IMG/VR virus record: IMGVR_UViG_3300046655_000181
Coordinates: 1 to 33,690 of that record
DNA length: 33,690 bases
DNA from: a virus
Direction: 5' to 3' (one strand)
The notes beneath the pieces were generated by a model, which saw only the letters and a program-made list of their open reading frames with translations, was not told where the DNA came from and did not search any database. Every line of letters begins with the position of its first letter. The first letter of the stretch is position 1. The translations under genes were made by a program, and so were the position numbers. Shown here one piece after another: positions 12,034 through 20,387 of this stretch.

Positions 12034-12200
12034 GTGATTGATTTTACACAATACCGTTTGCGCATAATGGACGTTATGCGACATTTATGGCAAAAGCGTA
12101 CAAAGTTAACCAAAAATCGGTTAACCCCCCCCCGTCGCTCGCGGGCGCGGGGGCGGCGATAAAAAAATATACCCCTTACACACCCCTTTGGAGGTAACGC
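12034..12200. other. Intergenic region between terminase genes: candidate cos/pac or regulatory site
   Basis: No gene is seen. It holds an inverted repeat, CGCATAA (12061-12067) with TTATGCG (12074-12080); the second GTTAACC hairpin (12105-12111 with 12119-12125); and a C-run followed by a GC-rich stretch (12125-12160) and an A-run. A weak promoter TTGATT (12038) with CATAAT (12063), 19 nt apart, could drive the late genes. The combination of terminase context, repeats and a GC-rich core fits a packaging signal; an origin or a late promoter region is the alternative. The large terminase ribosome site TTGGAGG is at its end. Confidence 0.5.
12101..12125 (+). repeat. Second copy of the 25-bp GTTAAC direct repeat
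   Basis: It matches the first copy (11943-11967) in 21 of 25 bases, 158 bp downstream. Here the two GTTAAC parts form a hairpin, GTTAACC (12105-12111) with GGTTAAC (12119-12125), 7-nt loop, next to the GC-rich core of the intergenic region. Confidence 0.5.
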
Positions 12201-13601
12201 ATGAACGAAACCCAAGCCACCGTCGAGGCCATAGCCGCCCTACGGGCAGATCCGACGTTATTTGTGGAGCAGGTACTGGGCGCAACCCCGCAGGCGTGGC
12301 AGGCCAAGGCACTCGTCGCAATAGCCAGTAACGACCGCGTCGCTATTAAGTCGGGCCACGGTGTCGGCAAAACGGCATTTGAGAGCTGGGTCGTGCTGTG
12401 GTGGTTAATGACGCACTATCCCTGCAAGGTGGCCGTGACGGCAAACTCAGCCCACCAGTTGTCGGACGTTCTGTGGACGGAGATAGACCGCTGGGCGCGG
12501 AACATGCCGCCCGCGTTCAAGGATTTGCTGGAGTTCAAGTCGGACAAGATTGCCCTGAAGGGTGCGCCTGACAGTTTCGCCGTGGCTCGTACCAGCCGCA
12601 GGGAAAACCCAGAGAGCTTGGCGGGCTTTCACTCGCCGCACATGCTGTTTGTGGTCGAGGAGGCGTCTGGGGTGCCAAATGTGATTTTTGAGACGGCGTC
12701 TGGTGCGTTATCTACCCCTGGTGCGAAGATTATTATGTGCGGTAACCCCACCCGCTCGGATGGGTACTTTTACGACGCATTCCACAGCGACCGAGATAAG
12801 TGGCACTGCGTGACCGTGTCCTGCGATGAGGGCGAGTATGTGGACCCCAAGTTTATTGAGGAGATGGCGGCGAAGTATGGCAGCGAAAGCAACGTTTTTA
12901 AAGTGCGTGTTTTGGGTGAGTTCCCGACGCAATCCGACGACGTGCTTTTGCCGCTGCATCTGGTCGAGGATGCGGTGACGAGGGACGTTGAGGCCGGTCC
13001 CACTACTCCGGTCATATGGGGTCTTGATGTTGCGCGTTTTGGCTCGGATAGGTCCGCTCTGGCGAAGCGTCAGGGCAATGTGTTAATTGAGCCAATCAAG
13101 ACTTGGCAGAATAAGGATCTGATGGAGCTGTCGGGAATTGTGCTTTCCGAGTACGACGCGGTGCCTTATTCGATGCGTCCGCAGGCTATCTATATTGACG
13201 CCATTGGCCTTGGCGCGGGGCTGGCTGACCGGCTGAGGGAGCTGGACATGCCCGCCGTTGGCATATCTGTGTCGGAAACTGCGTCTTTGAAGAACAAGTT
13301 TAACCGCCTGCGCGACGAGCTGTTTTGGTCGGCGCGGGAGTGGTTTGAGGCGCGTGACGTCAAGATACCATCCGACGACACGTTGATTGCCGAGCTTACT
13401 GGCATTCGTTATAAATATTTATCGACGGGAAAGCTGAAGGTCGAGAGCAAGGACGAGATGAAGCGGCGCGGCCAGAGGTCGCCGGACGTGGCGGATGCTT
13501 TTGTCCTGAGCTTCGCGCAGCAAGGTGCGCTTGCCGGAGGCTACTCAAGAGGTTATAATCACAATCGCAGTTTGAAACCTAAAACGAATTGGGTGGTTTA
13601 A
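12201..13601 (+). CDS. Terminase large subunit, 466 aa
   Basis: This is the packaging motor ATPase with a nuclease domain that cuts the concatemer. Walker A is SGHGVGKT (51-58), Walker B LFVVEEA (149-155), and the coupling motif CGNPT is at 180-184. The RNase H-like nuclease has Asp276 in GLDVARFG, Asp333 in YIDAIGLG, and Asp429/Asp432 in SPDVADAF, the usual acidic triad. The length fits the family. A GGAGG ribosome site precedes the ATG. Its TAA overlaps the next gene's ATG by one base. Confidence 0.95.
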   Translation: MNETQATVEAIAALRADPTLFVEQVLGATPQAWQAKALVAIASNDRVAIKSGHGVGKTAFESWVVLWWLMTHYPCKVAVTANSAHQLSDVLWTEIDRWARNMPPAFKDLLEFKSDKIALKGAPDSFAVARTSRRENPESLAGFHSPHMLFVVEEASGVPNVIFETASGALSTPGAKIIMCGNPTRSDGYFYDAFHSDRDKWHCVTVSCDEGEYVDPKFIEEMAAKYGSESNVFKVRVLGEFPTQSDDVLLPLHLVEDAVTRDVEAGPTTPVIWGLDVARFGSDRSALAKRQGNVLIEPIKTWQNKDLMELSGIVLSEYDAVPYSMRPQAIYIDAIGLGAGLADRLRELDMPAVGISVSETASLKNKFNRLRDELFWSAREWFEARDVKIPSDDTLIAELTGIRYKYLSTGKLKVESKDEMKRRGQRSPDVADAFVLSFAQQGALAGGYSRGYNHNRSLKPKTNWVV

Positions 13602-15142
13602 TGGGACTTCTGGATAGCCTTTACGGGCAGGGCGATTATGCCAATTCTGGCATGATATTGCCTTTCGCGATCACGCCCGAAGGTGAGCGTGTCTTGTCTT
13701 TCCCTGCCCCTGTTCAGGCTGCCGCCCGCACCGTTGGTCGCGCTATGGGCGATCTGCCTCTTGAAATTGACCCAGAAACTGGCCTGCCAGCCGAAAACGT
13801 GCTTATGGATGCGGCTGACTTGGCTGGCGCATTTACTGGCGCTGGCTTGCTTGCCAAGCGCCCCGCTGGGTCGATTGGTATGGGTGGGCGGGAAGACGTC
13901 AGCGACACACTGTTGATGCAACAGCCTAAAAAGCGCCCGAAGATACGACAGATGCCGGAGGCGGAACAGAATTTATACGAGGCCGCCGCTGCGTTTCAAC
14001 TTCCGCGTGAAGTAGGCGAGGGGCTGCTTTTGCCTCGGCGTGCGTATGAGTATGGTGCAAGAACCGCTGACGCTGGTGACCAAGGTTTGCTTGTAGACCC
14101 CGGTTTTCAAAACCTGAGCCGCGACATGCCTGACCTTAGCGGAACGGTTGTGCGTGACCTTGGCACACTAGCCCGAAGCCCTGACCTAGACATACAGAGC
14201 CTGATCGGACGCACCGCAAAATTGATGCCCGGTGATATGACAATGGCCGGTAAAAAAATTACGCATGTGCAGGGTGTAAAGTTGAAAAAACCCGTGCGTA
14301 TGACCGGCGGAAAAGACTTTTCGTCTGAAAAATTATCGCGTGAGCTTGGTATTGTTTGGGCGTCTGACCCCGCTGTCATTTCTGGTTATGCGAAGCAGGC
14401 TCGCCAAACGCCCGGTCTTTTAGGAATATACACGTCGATGGGCGGACGTGGTAGCGACTTCTCGCATCATGTGGCTGATGTTCTTGTTGACATGACAAAA
14501 CAGGCAGCAAAATGGATACCAGAAAAAAAGATAGCTGACTTTGACGAGCAGGTTAGAAATTTAAAAGATACAAAAGAAAACCCTAAAACGGGTGAAAAAA
14601 CAACGATAACACCGTTTAGTGATTTTCCCGGCATTACTAGCCCTAATATTGAAAAATACCTTTACTCAGCCGGTAAAGGTGCAGCTCGTAAAGCTGTTGC
14701 CGACACAATGGAGAAAAGCACATTTAGAGACAGCGGCTTCCCTGATGTTACTGCTGTTCGTATGGTTGTGTCTGACCCGCAAATGTCTAGCCGCGTAAAC
14801 GATCCATCCGCTATGTTGGCACCAACTGGAGGTCGTGTTGTCGAGTTTGACGCCGACCCAATGTTGCCAATGTCTGGCGAGGGCAACATACCTGAATTTC
14901 ACAAAACATATAAACAGGCAATATCTGGCACTGACCTTGGTGGTTTATCCACCCCCGTGCCGCGCATATTAATGGCACCAGATTTTTTTGCAACCAGACG
15001 AGCTGCTGGCGCGGCCCCATCATCTGACCGTCGTTCCGCAGAAATTAGCAATGTGTTGCAGGAAATTACTCAGCCGGTGGCTGACGATGTATCTGCCTAT
15101 CAAGAGTTTTTCCGCAGGGGATTGCTTGGAAAAGGAATGTAA
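13601..15142 (+). CDS. Unknown 513-residue protein between terminase and portal
   Basis: The family is not recognised. The first 70 residues include an Ala-rich helix (VQAAARTVGRAMG and DAADLAGAFTGAGLLA), which may be amphipathic. The centre (about 215-400) is a folded domain with VKLKKPVRMTGGKDF, GIVWASDPAVISGYAKQA, LLGIYTSMGGRGSDFSHHVADVLVDM and FRDSGFPDVTAVRMVVSDPQ. That domain recalls parts of large phage proteins of unknown role, but no catalytic set can be claimed. Its place between terminase and portal suggests a virion-associated or co-packaged protein. TAATG coupling with the terminase fixes the start. Confidence 0.75.
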   Translation: MGLLDSLYGQGDYANSGMILPFAITPEGERVLSFPAPVQAAARTVGRAMGDLPLEIDPETGLPAENVLMDAADLAGAFTGAGLLAKRPAGSIGMGGREDVSDTLLMQQPKKRPKIRQMPEAEQNLYEAAAAFQLPREVGEGLLLPRRAYEYGARTADAGDQGLLVDPGFQNLSRDMPDLSGTVVRDLGTLARSPDLDIQSLIGRTAKLMPGDMTMAGKKITHVQGVKLKKPVRMTGGKDFSSEKLSRELGIVWASDPAVISGYAKQARQTPGLLGIYTSMGGRGSDFSHHVADVLVDMTKQAAKWIPEKKIADFDEQVRNLKDTKENPKTGEKTTITPFSDFPGITSPNIEKYLYSAGKGAARKAVADTMEKSTFRDSGFPDVTAVRMVVSDPQMSSRVNDPSAMLAPTGGRVVEFDADPMLPMSGEGNIPEFHKTYKQAISGTDLGGLSTPVPRILMAPDFFATRRAAGAAPSSDRRSAEISNVLQEITQPVADDVSAYQEFFRRGLLGKGM

Positions 15143-15175
15143 TGCCACCACGCAAAAAGAAAAAGGAGTGCTAAA

Positions 15176-15352
15176 ATGAACTATGGTAAAAACGGAAATT
15201 TTTTGACCACATACCTTTTGAACCCAGCCTCTGATATAATTAACACTGTGGCTGATCAGTTTACTAATCGTAAACTTGTGTTGTCTGGAAAGAAAAAAAA
15301 GAAACGGTCGTCGTCTAACACCATTTATGGTACATATTCAAAAAACGATTAA
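15176..15352 (+). CDS. Small basic protein, 58 aa
   Basis: A short frame with an AAAAGGAG ribosome site. The protein is MNYGKNGNFLTTYLLNP at its start, with a Lys/Arg block at residues 39-44 (GKKKKKRSSS) and a Ser/Thr/Tyr tail. It is basic and probably binds nucleic acid or a membrane surface. It belongs to a cluster of four short basic frames between the 513-residue gene and the portal. Its function is unknown. Confidence 0.55.
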   Translation: MNYGKNGNFLTTYLLNPASDIINTVADQFTNRKLVLSGKKKKKRSSSNTIYGTYSKND

Positions 15353-15371
15353 CAGAAAAGGAAAGCTAGAT

Positions 15372-15443
15372 ATGGCTGGATACGGTAAGAAAAAAGGCGG
15401 AAAAACAGGCGGTGCAAAGCAAGTTCTTGGTAAATATTGTTGA
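15372..15443 (+). CDS. Tiny Lys/Gly-rich protein, 23 aa
   Basis: A 23-codon frame behind AAAAGGAAAG codes for a peptide with six Lys, no acidic residue and Gly-Lys repeats (MAGYGKKKGGKTGGAKQV), ending LGKYC. Peptides of this look recur next to portal genes in marine phages. It is too short for similarity-based proof, but the ribosome site, start and isolation from other frames support it. A role in DNA condensation or as a virion component is possible. Confidence 0.5.
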   Translation: MAGYGKKKGGKTGGAKQVLGKYC

Positions 15444-15467
15444 AAAAAGAAAGAAAGTGAGAAAAGC

Positions 15468-15689
15468 ATGATTGTATGTGATCCCTGCCCCTATAAGGGC
15501 CGCTGCGAACATCAGCAGCGTTGCATTCAGGGCATAAACGCCATGCCCGATATGACGCCTGCTCCAGCTCCGGCAAAGGTTGTGCAAACCAGCAAGGGCA
15601 TGATAGAAACCGCCGGTAAGCGCGGTGCGCCGATTAAGGGCGCTAGTAAGGGCGAAAAGAAGAAGGCTCGCAAGGTTACTTTACAATGA
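15468..15689 (+). CDS. Cys-rich, basic-tailed small protein, 73 aa
   Basis: The N-terminus has four cysteines in a compact set (MIVCDPCPYKGRCEHQQRC: Cys4, 7, 13, 19), which may bind a metal. A Pro/Ala linker follows (about 28-38) and then a Lys-rich tail with GASKGEKKKARK. The function is unknown. It precedes the portal by one gene. The ribosome site is of the GTGAG type. Confidence 0.6.
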   Translation: MIVCDPCPYKGRCEHQQRCIQGINAMPDMTPAPAPAKVVQTSKGMIETAGKRGAPIKGASKGEKKKARKVTLQ

Positions 15690-15841
15690 TGGTGCGCCGC
15701 CCGTTAGTGGGGCGCATTCGTCGCCCACAACCCCCCATAGATCCGCCGCGCTTTTTGTGCGATAATGCGCAACCGGACAAACCAAAGTCCGCGCCAAAAC
15801 GTGCGGCAAAAGGTGCAAAAAACAATGGCAAAAATGGATGA
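15686..15841 (+). CDS. Small Arg/Pro/Lys-rich protein, 51 aa
   Basis: The frame starts at ATG 15686 (or ATG 15689), overlapping the previous stop, and ends at 15841, overlapping the portal start by 17 nt. The protein begins MMVRRPLVGRIRRPQPP and has 13 or more basic residues and about 3 acidic. It looks disordered and nucleic-acid-binding. It could be a real coupled gene or a fortuitous open frame in the leader of the portal gene; the overlap arrangement favours the former, but the call is weak. Confidence 0.4.
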   Translation: MMVRRPLVGRIRRPQPPIDPPRFLCDNAQPDKPKSAPKRAAKGAKNNGKNG

Positions 15842-17888
15842 TGAACAGCTCGGTTCGATTGTCTCAGGTGAGATAACAGACGCGCTAAATCACTTTGACA
15901 GCGAATACACCCAAGAGCGCCTTCGCGCTCTCGACTTCTATTTGGGCGAGCCAATGGGCAACGAGGTCGAGGGGCGGTCATCTGTTGTTGCTACCGAAGT
16001 GGCGGACACTGTTGAGGCTGTTATGCCCAATCTTATGCGGGTATTTACATCTAGCGATAAGTATGTCCGGTTTTCTCCTCGCACCGCTGAGGACGTAGAG
16101 GCCGCCGAGCAGGCTTCTGACTACGTCAATATGATAATTACGCAGCGCAATGACGGTTACAAACTGCTCCACACGTTTTTTAAGGATGCGCTTTTATTTC
16201 GCATGGGCGTAATTAAGTTCTTTTACGAGACACGCGAAGAGGTCGACGAGGAAGAATACACTGGCCTGTCAGACGAAGAGCTGACAATGCTGATGAACGA
16301 CCCCGACGTCAAAATTATAGAGCAGTCTGAGACTGTCATGGAAAGCGTCTACGATGACGAGAGCGGCGAGACAACTCCTCTTCGATCTGAGTACGACCTG
16401 AAGGTTCGTGTTACCCGCGAACAAGGCGAAATAAAAGTTATTAACGTGCCGCCGGAAGAGTTCCTTGTAAACCGTCGGGCGACCTCTTTAGAAGACGCGC
16501 ATTTTATGGCGCACCGCACAACTCTTACCGTCTCAGATCTTGTGGCTATGGGTTACGACAGAGACGAGGTTGAGCAGTACGCGGGCGAAGACGAGCTAGA
16601 AACTGATAACGAGGTCAGCAACCGTTTTCAGGATATGGAGGCGTCAACCGGTTCCGACCCAGCCGACCCAACAATGCGAAGTGTCATTTATTACGAGTGC
16701 ATCGTTAAAATGGACTACGATGGCGATGGTATAGCCGAGCGTCGCCGTATTTGCGCTATTGGCTCTGAGGGCCAGCATATTCTGCACAATGAGCCGTGGG
16801 ACCACATTCCGTTTGCTGTTGCCTCTCCTATTCTGATGCCGCACCGTTTAGTTGGTCGTAGCGTCTACGATATGACTGAAGATTTGCAGGTCATTAAGAC
16901 TACCTTGATGCGCCAGTATCTGGACAGCGTCTACTCATCGACACTGCCGCGCATAGCAGCCGTTGAGGGAGCCGTAAATCTCGACGATTTACTGGACGCC
17001 CAGGCTGGAGGTGTGATCCGGGTAAGACAGCCCGGCATGATACAGCCACTAGCTGGCGCGTCGGTTGGTAATGAAATACGCCCGCTGATGGATTATTTGG
17101 ACACAGTAAAAGAACAGCGAACCGGAATGAGCCGCGCTAGTCAGGGGCTGGACGCCAACAGCTTGCAGTCGTCGACTGCGTCAGCCGTCAGCGCCACAGT
17201 TCGCGGCGCTCAGGTTAAGTTGGAGAGTTATGCTCGCACAATGGCTGAGACTGGTGTCAAGAGTTTGTTCAAAGGTATATTGGCGTTAGTTTTAAAACAC
17301 GATAGCAAGCCGCAGGTAATGCGTCTGCGCAACAAATTTGTTCCAATTAATCCGGCTGAATGGAAGTCGCAATTTGACACTGTTGTGCAGGTTGGTTTGG
17401 GTACGACTGACGACGAGACAAAGATTGCATTTCTGACGCAGATTGCCGCAAAGCAAGAGCAGATCCTTATGCAGTTAGGCGCTGACAATCCTCTTGTGAC
17501 CGCGCAGCAATATGTTGCTACTTTGCGGTCTATCGCAGAAGTTGGGGGCTTTAAGGATGCTGACCAATTTTTTAACTCGCCAGAGGTCGTGGGCCAGAAA
17601 GTCGCACAACAACAACAGATGCAGCAAGCGCAACAGGGCAAGCCTGACCCAGCCGTTGCGGCAATGCAGCAAAAAGCGCAAATGGATTTACAGCTTGCCA
17701 AACAAAAGGCTGAGGCTGAAATTGAGTTGAAGCGTGAAAAAATGCAGGCCGACATACAGCTTGAGCGTGAAAAAATGCAGATGGAAATTGAGCTTCGCCG
17801 TCAGGAGTTGGCGGCTGAAGCAGAACTTCGCGTGGCTAAGGCAATGACCGACGCCGAAATATCAACTAACCTTCCGAGGGCGCAGTAA
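15825..17888 (+). CDS. Portal protein, SU10-like, 687 aa
   Basis: This is the twelve-fold ring at the capsid vertex through which DNA passes. The N-terminal part has TQERLRALDFYLGEPMGNEVEGRSSVVATEVADTVEAVMPNLMRVFTSSDKYVRF, typical of large podovirus portals of the P22/SU10 type, and the centre has the crown/wing region up to about 580. The last 90 residues (about 590-680) are a long coiled coil rich in Gln, Glu, Lys and Arg with repeats of KREKMQ. I chose ATG 15825 (MAKMDDEQLG) with AAGGTG upstream; the longer frame from 15765 adds only a disordered basic leader. Its last base overlaps the next gene. Confidence 0.9.
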   Translation: MAKMDDEQLGSIVSGEITDALNHFDSEYTQERLRALDFYLGEPMGNEVEGRSSVVATEVADTVEAVMPNLMRVFTSSDKYVRFSPRTAEDVEAAEQASDYVNMIITQRNDGYKLLHTFFKDALLFRMGVIKFFYETREEVDEEEYTGLSDEELTMLMNDPDVKIIEQSETVMESVYDDESGETTPLRSEYDLKVRVTREQGEIKVINVPPEEFLVNRRATSLEDAHFMAHRTTLTVSDLVAMGYDRDEVEQYAGEDELETDNEVSNRFQDMEASTGSDPADPTMRSVIYYECIVKMDYDGDGIAERRRICAIGSEGQHILHNEPWDHIPFAVASPILMPHRLVGRSVYDMTEDLQVIKTTLMRQYLDSVYSSTLPRIAAVEGAVNLDDLLDAQAGGVIRVRQPGMIQPLAGASVGNEIRPLMDYLDTVKEQRTGMSRASQGLDANSLQSSTASAVSATVRGAQVKLESYARTMAETGVKSLFKGILALVLKHDSKPQVMRLRNKFVPINPAEWKSQFDTVVQVGLGTTDDETKIAFLTQIAAKQEQILMQLGADNPLVTAQQYVATLRSIAEVGGFKDADQFFNSPEVVGQKVAQQQQMQQAQQGKPDPAVAAMQQKAQMDLQLAKQKAEAEIELKREKMQADIQLEREKMQMEIELRRQELAAEAELRVAKAMTDAEISTNLPRAQ

Positions 17889-19051
17889 TGGCTAAGATCA
17901 AAAAAATGATGCCACCCCGCAATACAGTTATTCGCGGACAAGAACATTTATTAGCCTATATCTCGCCGGAAGAAGCTGACATTCTAAAGTCTTTGGGTGG
18001 ATCTGGCGAACCCGGTCCTATGGGTATCCCTGCCTTTTTTATGGGTGAAGGTCAAGATAGCGTAACGGCTGACACTTATAGCGAAACGGATACTTCTAGC
18101 GGCGGCGGCTATTATGAAGAAGACACAAACGATCCTTCTTCGTATGGCGGAGTAAGCGACGCCCAAAGGCGAGACGCCATTAATAGAGCAGAAAGCGCTT
18201 TGCAACAAAGCATCCTTAGCACTGGTGCATTGCAGTCGGATATGACGCCCGAAGATTTTGCATTTGATACGGGGCCAAGTAATGCAGATAGAGTGGCTCA
18301 ATCATATTTTGATTATGCCGACGTTTTTGGTCCTGAAATTTATTCATCAAATTATATTGGCGGCTCAATATCCGACGCGATTAAAAACCGCAGCTTTAGT
18401 GGGTTGCTTGGTGTTCCGAGCTACTCGACTTGGATGGATCATATCCCAACTCGGACGGCGTTTGCTAATATGGCAATCGACAAATTAGAAAACCGAATTG
18501 CTGGATACAAAAATGACGACAGTTTTCTCGGTAAAGCGCTCTCTGGACTAAACACTCGTGCTACAAACAACATTATCAAAGGGTTGAAGGACGGCGGACG
18601 CCCTGTTTTGGATAGCAAAGGCCGCGTTATGGGCGTGTTTGAAAAAGGCCCGTTTGGTTTCGGCGAGGTCTATACCGGGCGCCCAGTTGAGGGTGTTGAA
18701 GGAACCGGATTTATTGACCCAGATATGGGCGGCGAAGATGTTAAACCGGTAAACCCAGCAACTGGACAATGTGACGAGGGTTACATATTTGATGATGATT
18801 TGCAGGCTTGCCGTTTAGATAACGCCAGCGTGGCTAGTGTTGACGCTTCGGCAGATGGCGCGTATGCAAGAATGGGCTTGCTTGATGTTGCGCCGACAGG
18901 TCTGTCAGATTTTCAACAGCGTTACGGCGTGGGCTATGGCTCTCCACAAGATTTTGCGGATGCTAATACTGCATTTAGAAAGCGGGGCGCGACATATCCA
19001 GAGTTCTTTAATAAGCCACCAAAGTTAACGGGGTACACATTACTATCTTAG
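17888..19051 (+). CDS. Virion-associated protein of unknown role, 387 aa
   Basis: The N-terminus (KKMMPPRNTVIRGQEHLLAY, then GEPGPMGIPAFFM) and a disordered acidic, Gly/Ser/Tyr-rich stretch (about 55-95) are of a kind often found next to portals in marine phages. A single Cys-rich patch, TGQCDEGYIFDDDLQACRL, lies near residue 300 and may form a disulfide loop. The C-terminus has SPQDFADANTAFRKRG. I see no catalytic motif. Its place between portal and scaffold suggests a head or ejection component. Confidence 0.68.
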   Translation: MAKIKKMMPPRNTVIRGQEHLLAYISPEEADILKSLGGSGEPGPMGIPAFFMGEGQDSVTADTYSETDTSSGGGYYEEDTNDPSSYGGVSDAQRRDAINRAESALQQSILSTGALQSDMTPEDFAFDTGPSNADRVAQSYFDYADVFGPEIYSSNYIGGSISDAIKNRSFSGLLGVPSYSTWMDHIPTRTAFANMAIDKLENRIAGYKNDDSFLGKALSGLNTRATNNIIKGLKDGGRPVLDSKGRVMGVFEKGPFGFGEVYTGRPVEGVEGTGFIDPDMGGEDVKPVNPATGQCDEGYIFDDDLQACRLDNASVASVDASADGAYARMGLLDVAPTGLSDFQQRYGVGYGSPQDFADANTAFRKRGATYPEFFNKPPKLTGYTLLS

Positions 19052-19060
19052 GAAAAGGGA

Positions 19061-19348
19061 ATGGATGAAAGAAAAGTAAGGGACAAGCAGGCCAGAGCCG
19101 AGAGGGCTGAAGCGCTGCTTCGCAATGAGTTGTTAAACGAGGCGTTTGATTATCTGGATGAACAGTTTACTGCGGCTTGGAAAAACAGCGACGTTAAAGA
19201 CACAGACAACAGAGAGAGGGTATATTTTTTGTCTCAATCTCTTGCCGCTTTGAAGGGGTATTTTCAAAGCGTTATAGAAAGTGGTAAGTTAGCCGAAGCG
19301 CAGCTTGACGATTTCAGGCGGCGGGCAACTGTAACAAAATTAAGGTGA
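19061..19348 (+). CDS. Small helical protein next to scaffold, 95 aa
   Basis: It is almost wholly helical and charged: QARAERAEALLRNELLNEAFDYLDEQF, then WKNSDVKDTDNRERVYFLSQSL, then LKGYFQSVIESGKLAEAQLDDF. Small helical proteins with this W-x-x-t-x-x-x-D-x-x-R-E pattern are found in many phages between portal and scaffold; they are thought to be head components or assembly helpers, with no proven role. AAAAGGG precedes the ATG. Confidence 0.65.
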   Translation: MDERKVRDKQARAERAEALLRNELLNEAFDYLDEQFTAAWKNSDVKDTDNRERVYFLSQSLAALKGYFQSVIESGKLAEAQLDDFRRRATVTKLR

Positions 19349-19355
19349 TTTAATT

Positions 19356-20369
19356 ATGTCCGATAATCCAGCAGGAACCGGCGATATTTCAATGAATGAC
19401 GCAATTAGCCTTCTGAGCAATCCCCCAACGGATAATGCAACAGAAGAGCGGACCGAGACGCAAGAGGCGTCTCAACAGCCAGAGGCAGAGGCACCGCAGG
19501 TAGAAACCGATCACGTCGATGAGACGCCGGAAGATGACCATGTTGATGATGATGCCAGTGAAGGCGAAGAAGACTATGACGATGATGAGTACGACGCAGA
19601 CGAGGAAGAGCCTCAAGCAACCTACACAGTCAAAGTTGACGGTGAAGAAGTAGAGGTAGACTTAGACGAGCTGCGAAACGGGTATCAGAGACAGCAGTCT
19701 TTTACTAGGAAGTCTATGGAACTTGCCGAGCAACGGAAAGCCTTTGAGGCTGAAGCGGCTCAAACAAAGCAAACCAGAGACTACTACGCGCAGCAACTTG
19801 ATCAGTTGAGCGCCCAAATCCAGCAGACAACCGAGCAGGAACCTGACTGGAGAGCATTAGCCGAAACAATGAGTGAGCGTGACCTTTTTCTAGCCAAGGC
19901 GGAGTACGACCAGTACAAAGAACAGCAGAAAAAAGTCGATGCCGAAAGGCAGCGTGTAGCTCAGGAGCAGGCAGTTGACCGTGAAAAGGAGTTGACGAAA
20001 CACTTGCACACGCAACGTGCCGATATGCTTAATCGCATACCTTCGTGGCAGAATGACGAAACCCGTGAAAGCGAGCGTCAGGAAATCATAAAGTATGCAC
20101 AACGCCGAATTGGCTTCTCACAAGAGGAGATTGAAAATGCGTCTGACGCACGGGCAATCGAGCTTTTGTACAAGGCTTGGAAGTGGGATAACCTTCAATT
20201 GAAGAAACCCGCTGCTAAGAAGAAGGCAAGACAGGCACCAAAAATGGCTAAGGCAGGACGCCCTAAGACCAAGCGTGAAGTTGCTTCCCGTTCTCGGCAG
20301 GAAGCGAAAAAGCGTTTTGAAAACGCTGGAACCGTGGATGCCGCTGTTGAATTTCTAATGGGCAGATAA
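19356..20369 (+). CDS. Scaffolding protein, 337 aa
   Basis: It has the usual make-up of a scaffold: a very acidic disordered N-terminal third (about 20-90, with runs such as EGEEDYDDDEYDADEEE), a long coiled coil from about 115 to 230 with many Gln, Lys and Glu, and a basic C-terminal part (about 280-320, KKPAAKKKARQAPKMAKAGR), which in such proteins touches the capsid. A short conserved stretch TYTVKVDGEEVEVDLDEL (about 88-105) is typical for scaffold proteins of marine podoviruses. It sits just upstream of the major capsid gene. It acts inside the procapsid and leaves before DNA fills the head. Confidence 0.85.
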   Translation: MSDNPAGTGDISMNDAISLLSNPPTDNATEERTETQEASQQPEAEAPQVETDHVDETPEDDHVDDDASEGEEDYDDDEYDADEEEPQATYTVKVDGEEVEVDLDELRNGYQRQQSFTRKSMELAEQRKAFEAEAAQTKQTRDYYAQQLDQLSAQIQQTTEQEPDWRALAETMSERDLFLAKAEYDQYKEQQKKVDAERQRVAQEQAVDREKELTKHLHTQRADMLNRIPSWQNDETRESERQEIIKYAQRRIGFSQEEIENASDARAIELLYKAWKWDNLQLKKPAAKKKARQAPKMAKAGRPKTKREVASRSRQEAKKRFENAGTVDAAVEFLMGR

Positions 20370-20387
20370 GCCCGAAGGAGCAAAAAA

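Noticed and set aside
12105-12160. Hairpin and GC-rich stretch as a terminator of the small terminase gene
   Set aside because: No T-run follows on the plus strand, and the large terminase must be expressed with the small one; a packaging or regulatory site fits better.
15142-15174. Ten-codon frame (MPPRKKKKEC) joined to the previous stop by TAATG
   Set aside because: It is too short to support as a gene, and it covers the ribosome site of the next gene; it may only be a coupling device.
17228-17755. 175-codon Cys-rich frame on the minus strand opposite the portal
   Set aside because: The Cys-rich make-up results from reading GCA/GCG-rich portal codons backwards; there is no ribosome site.
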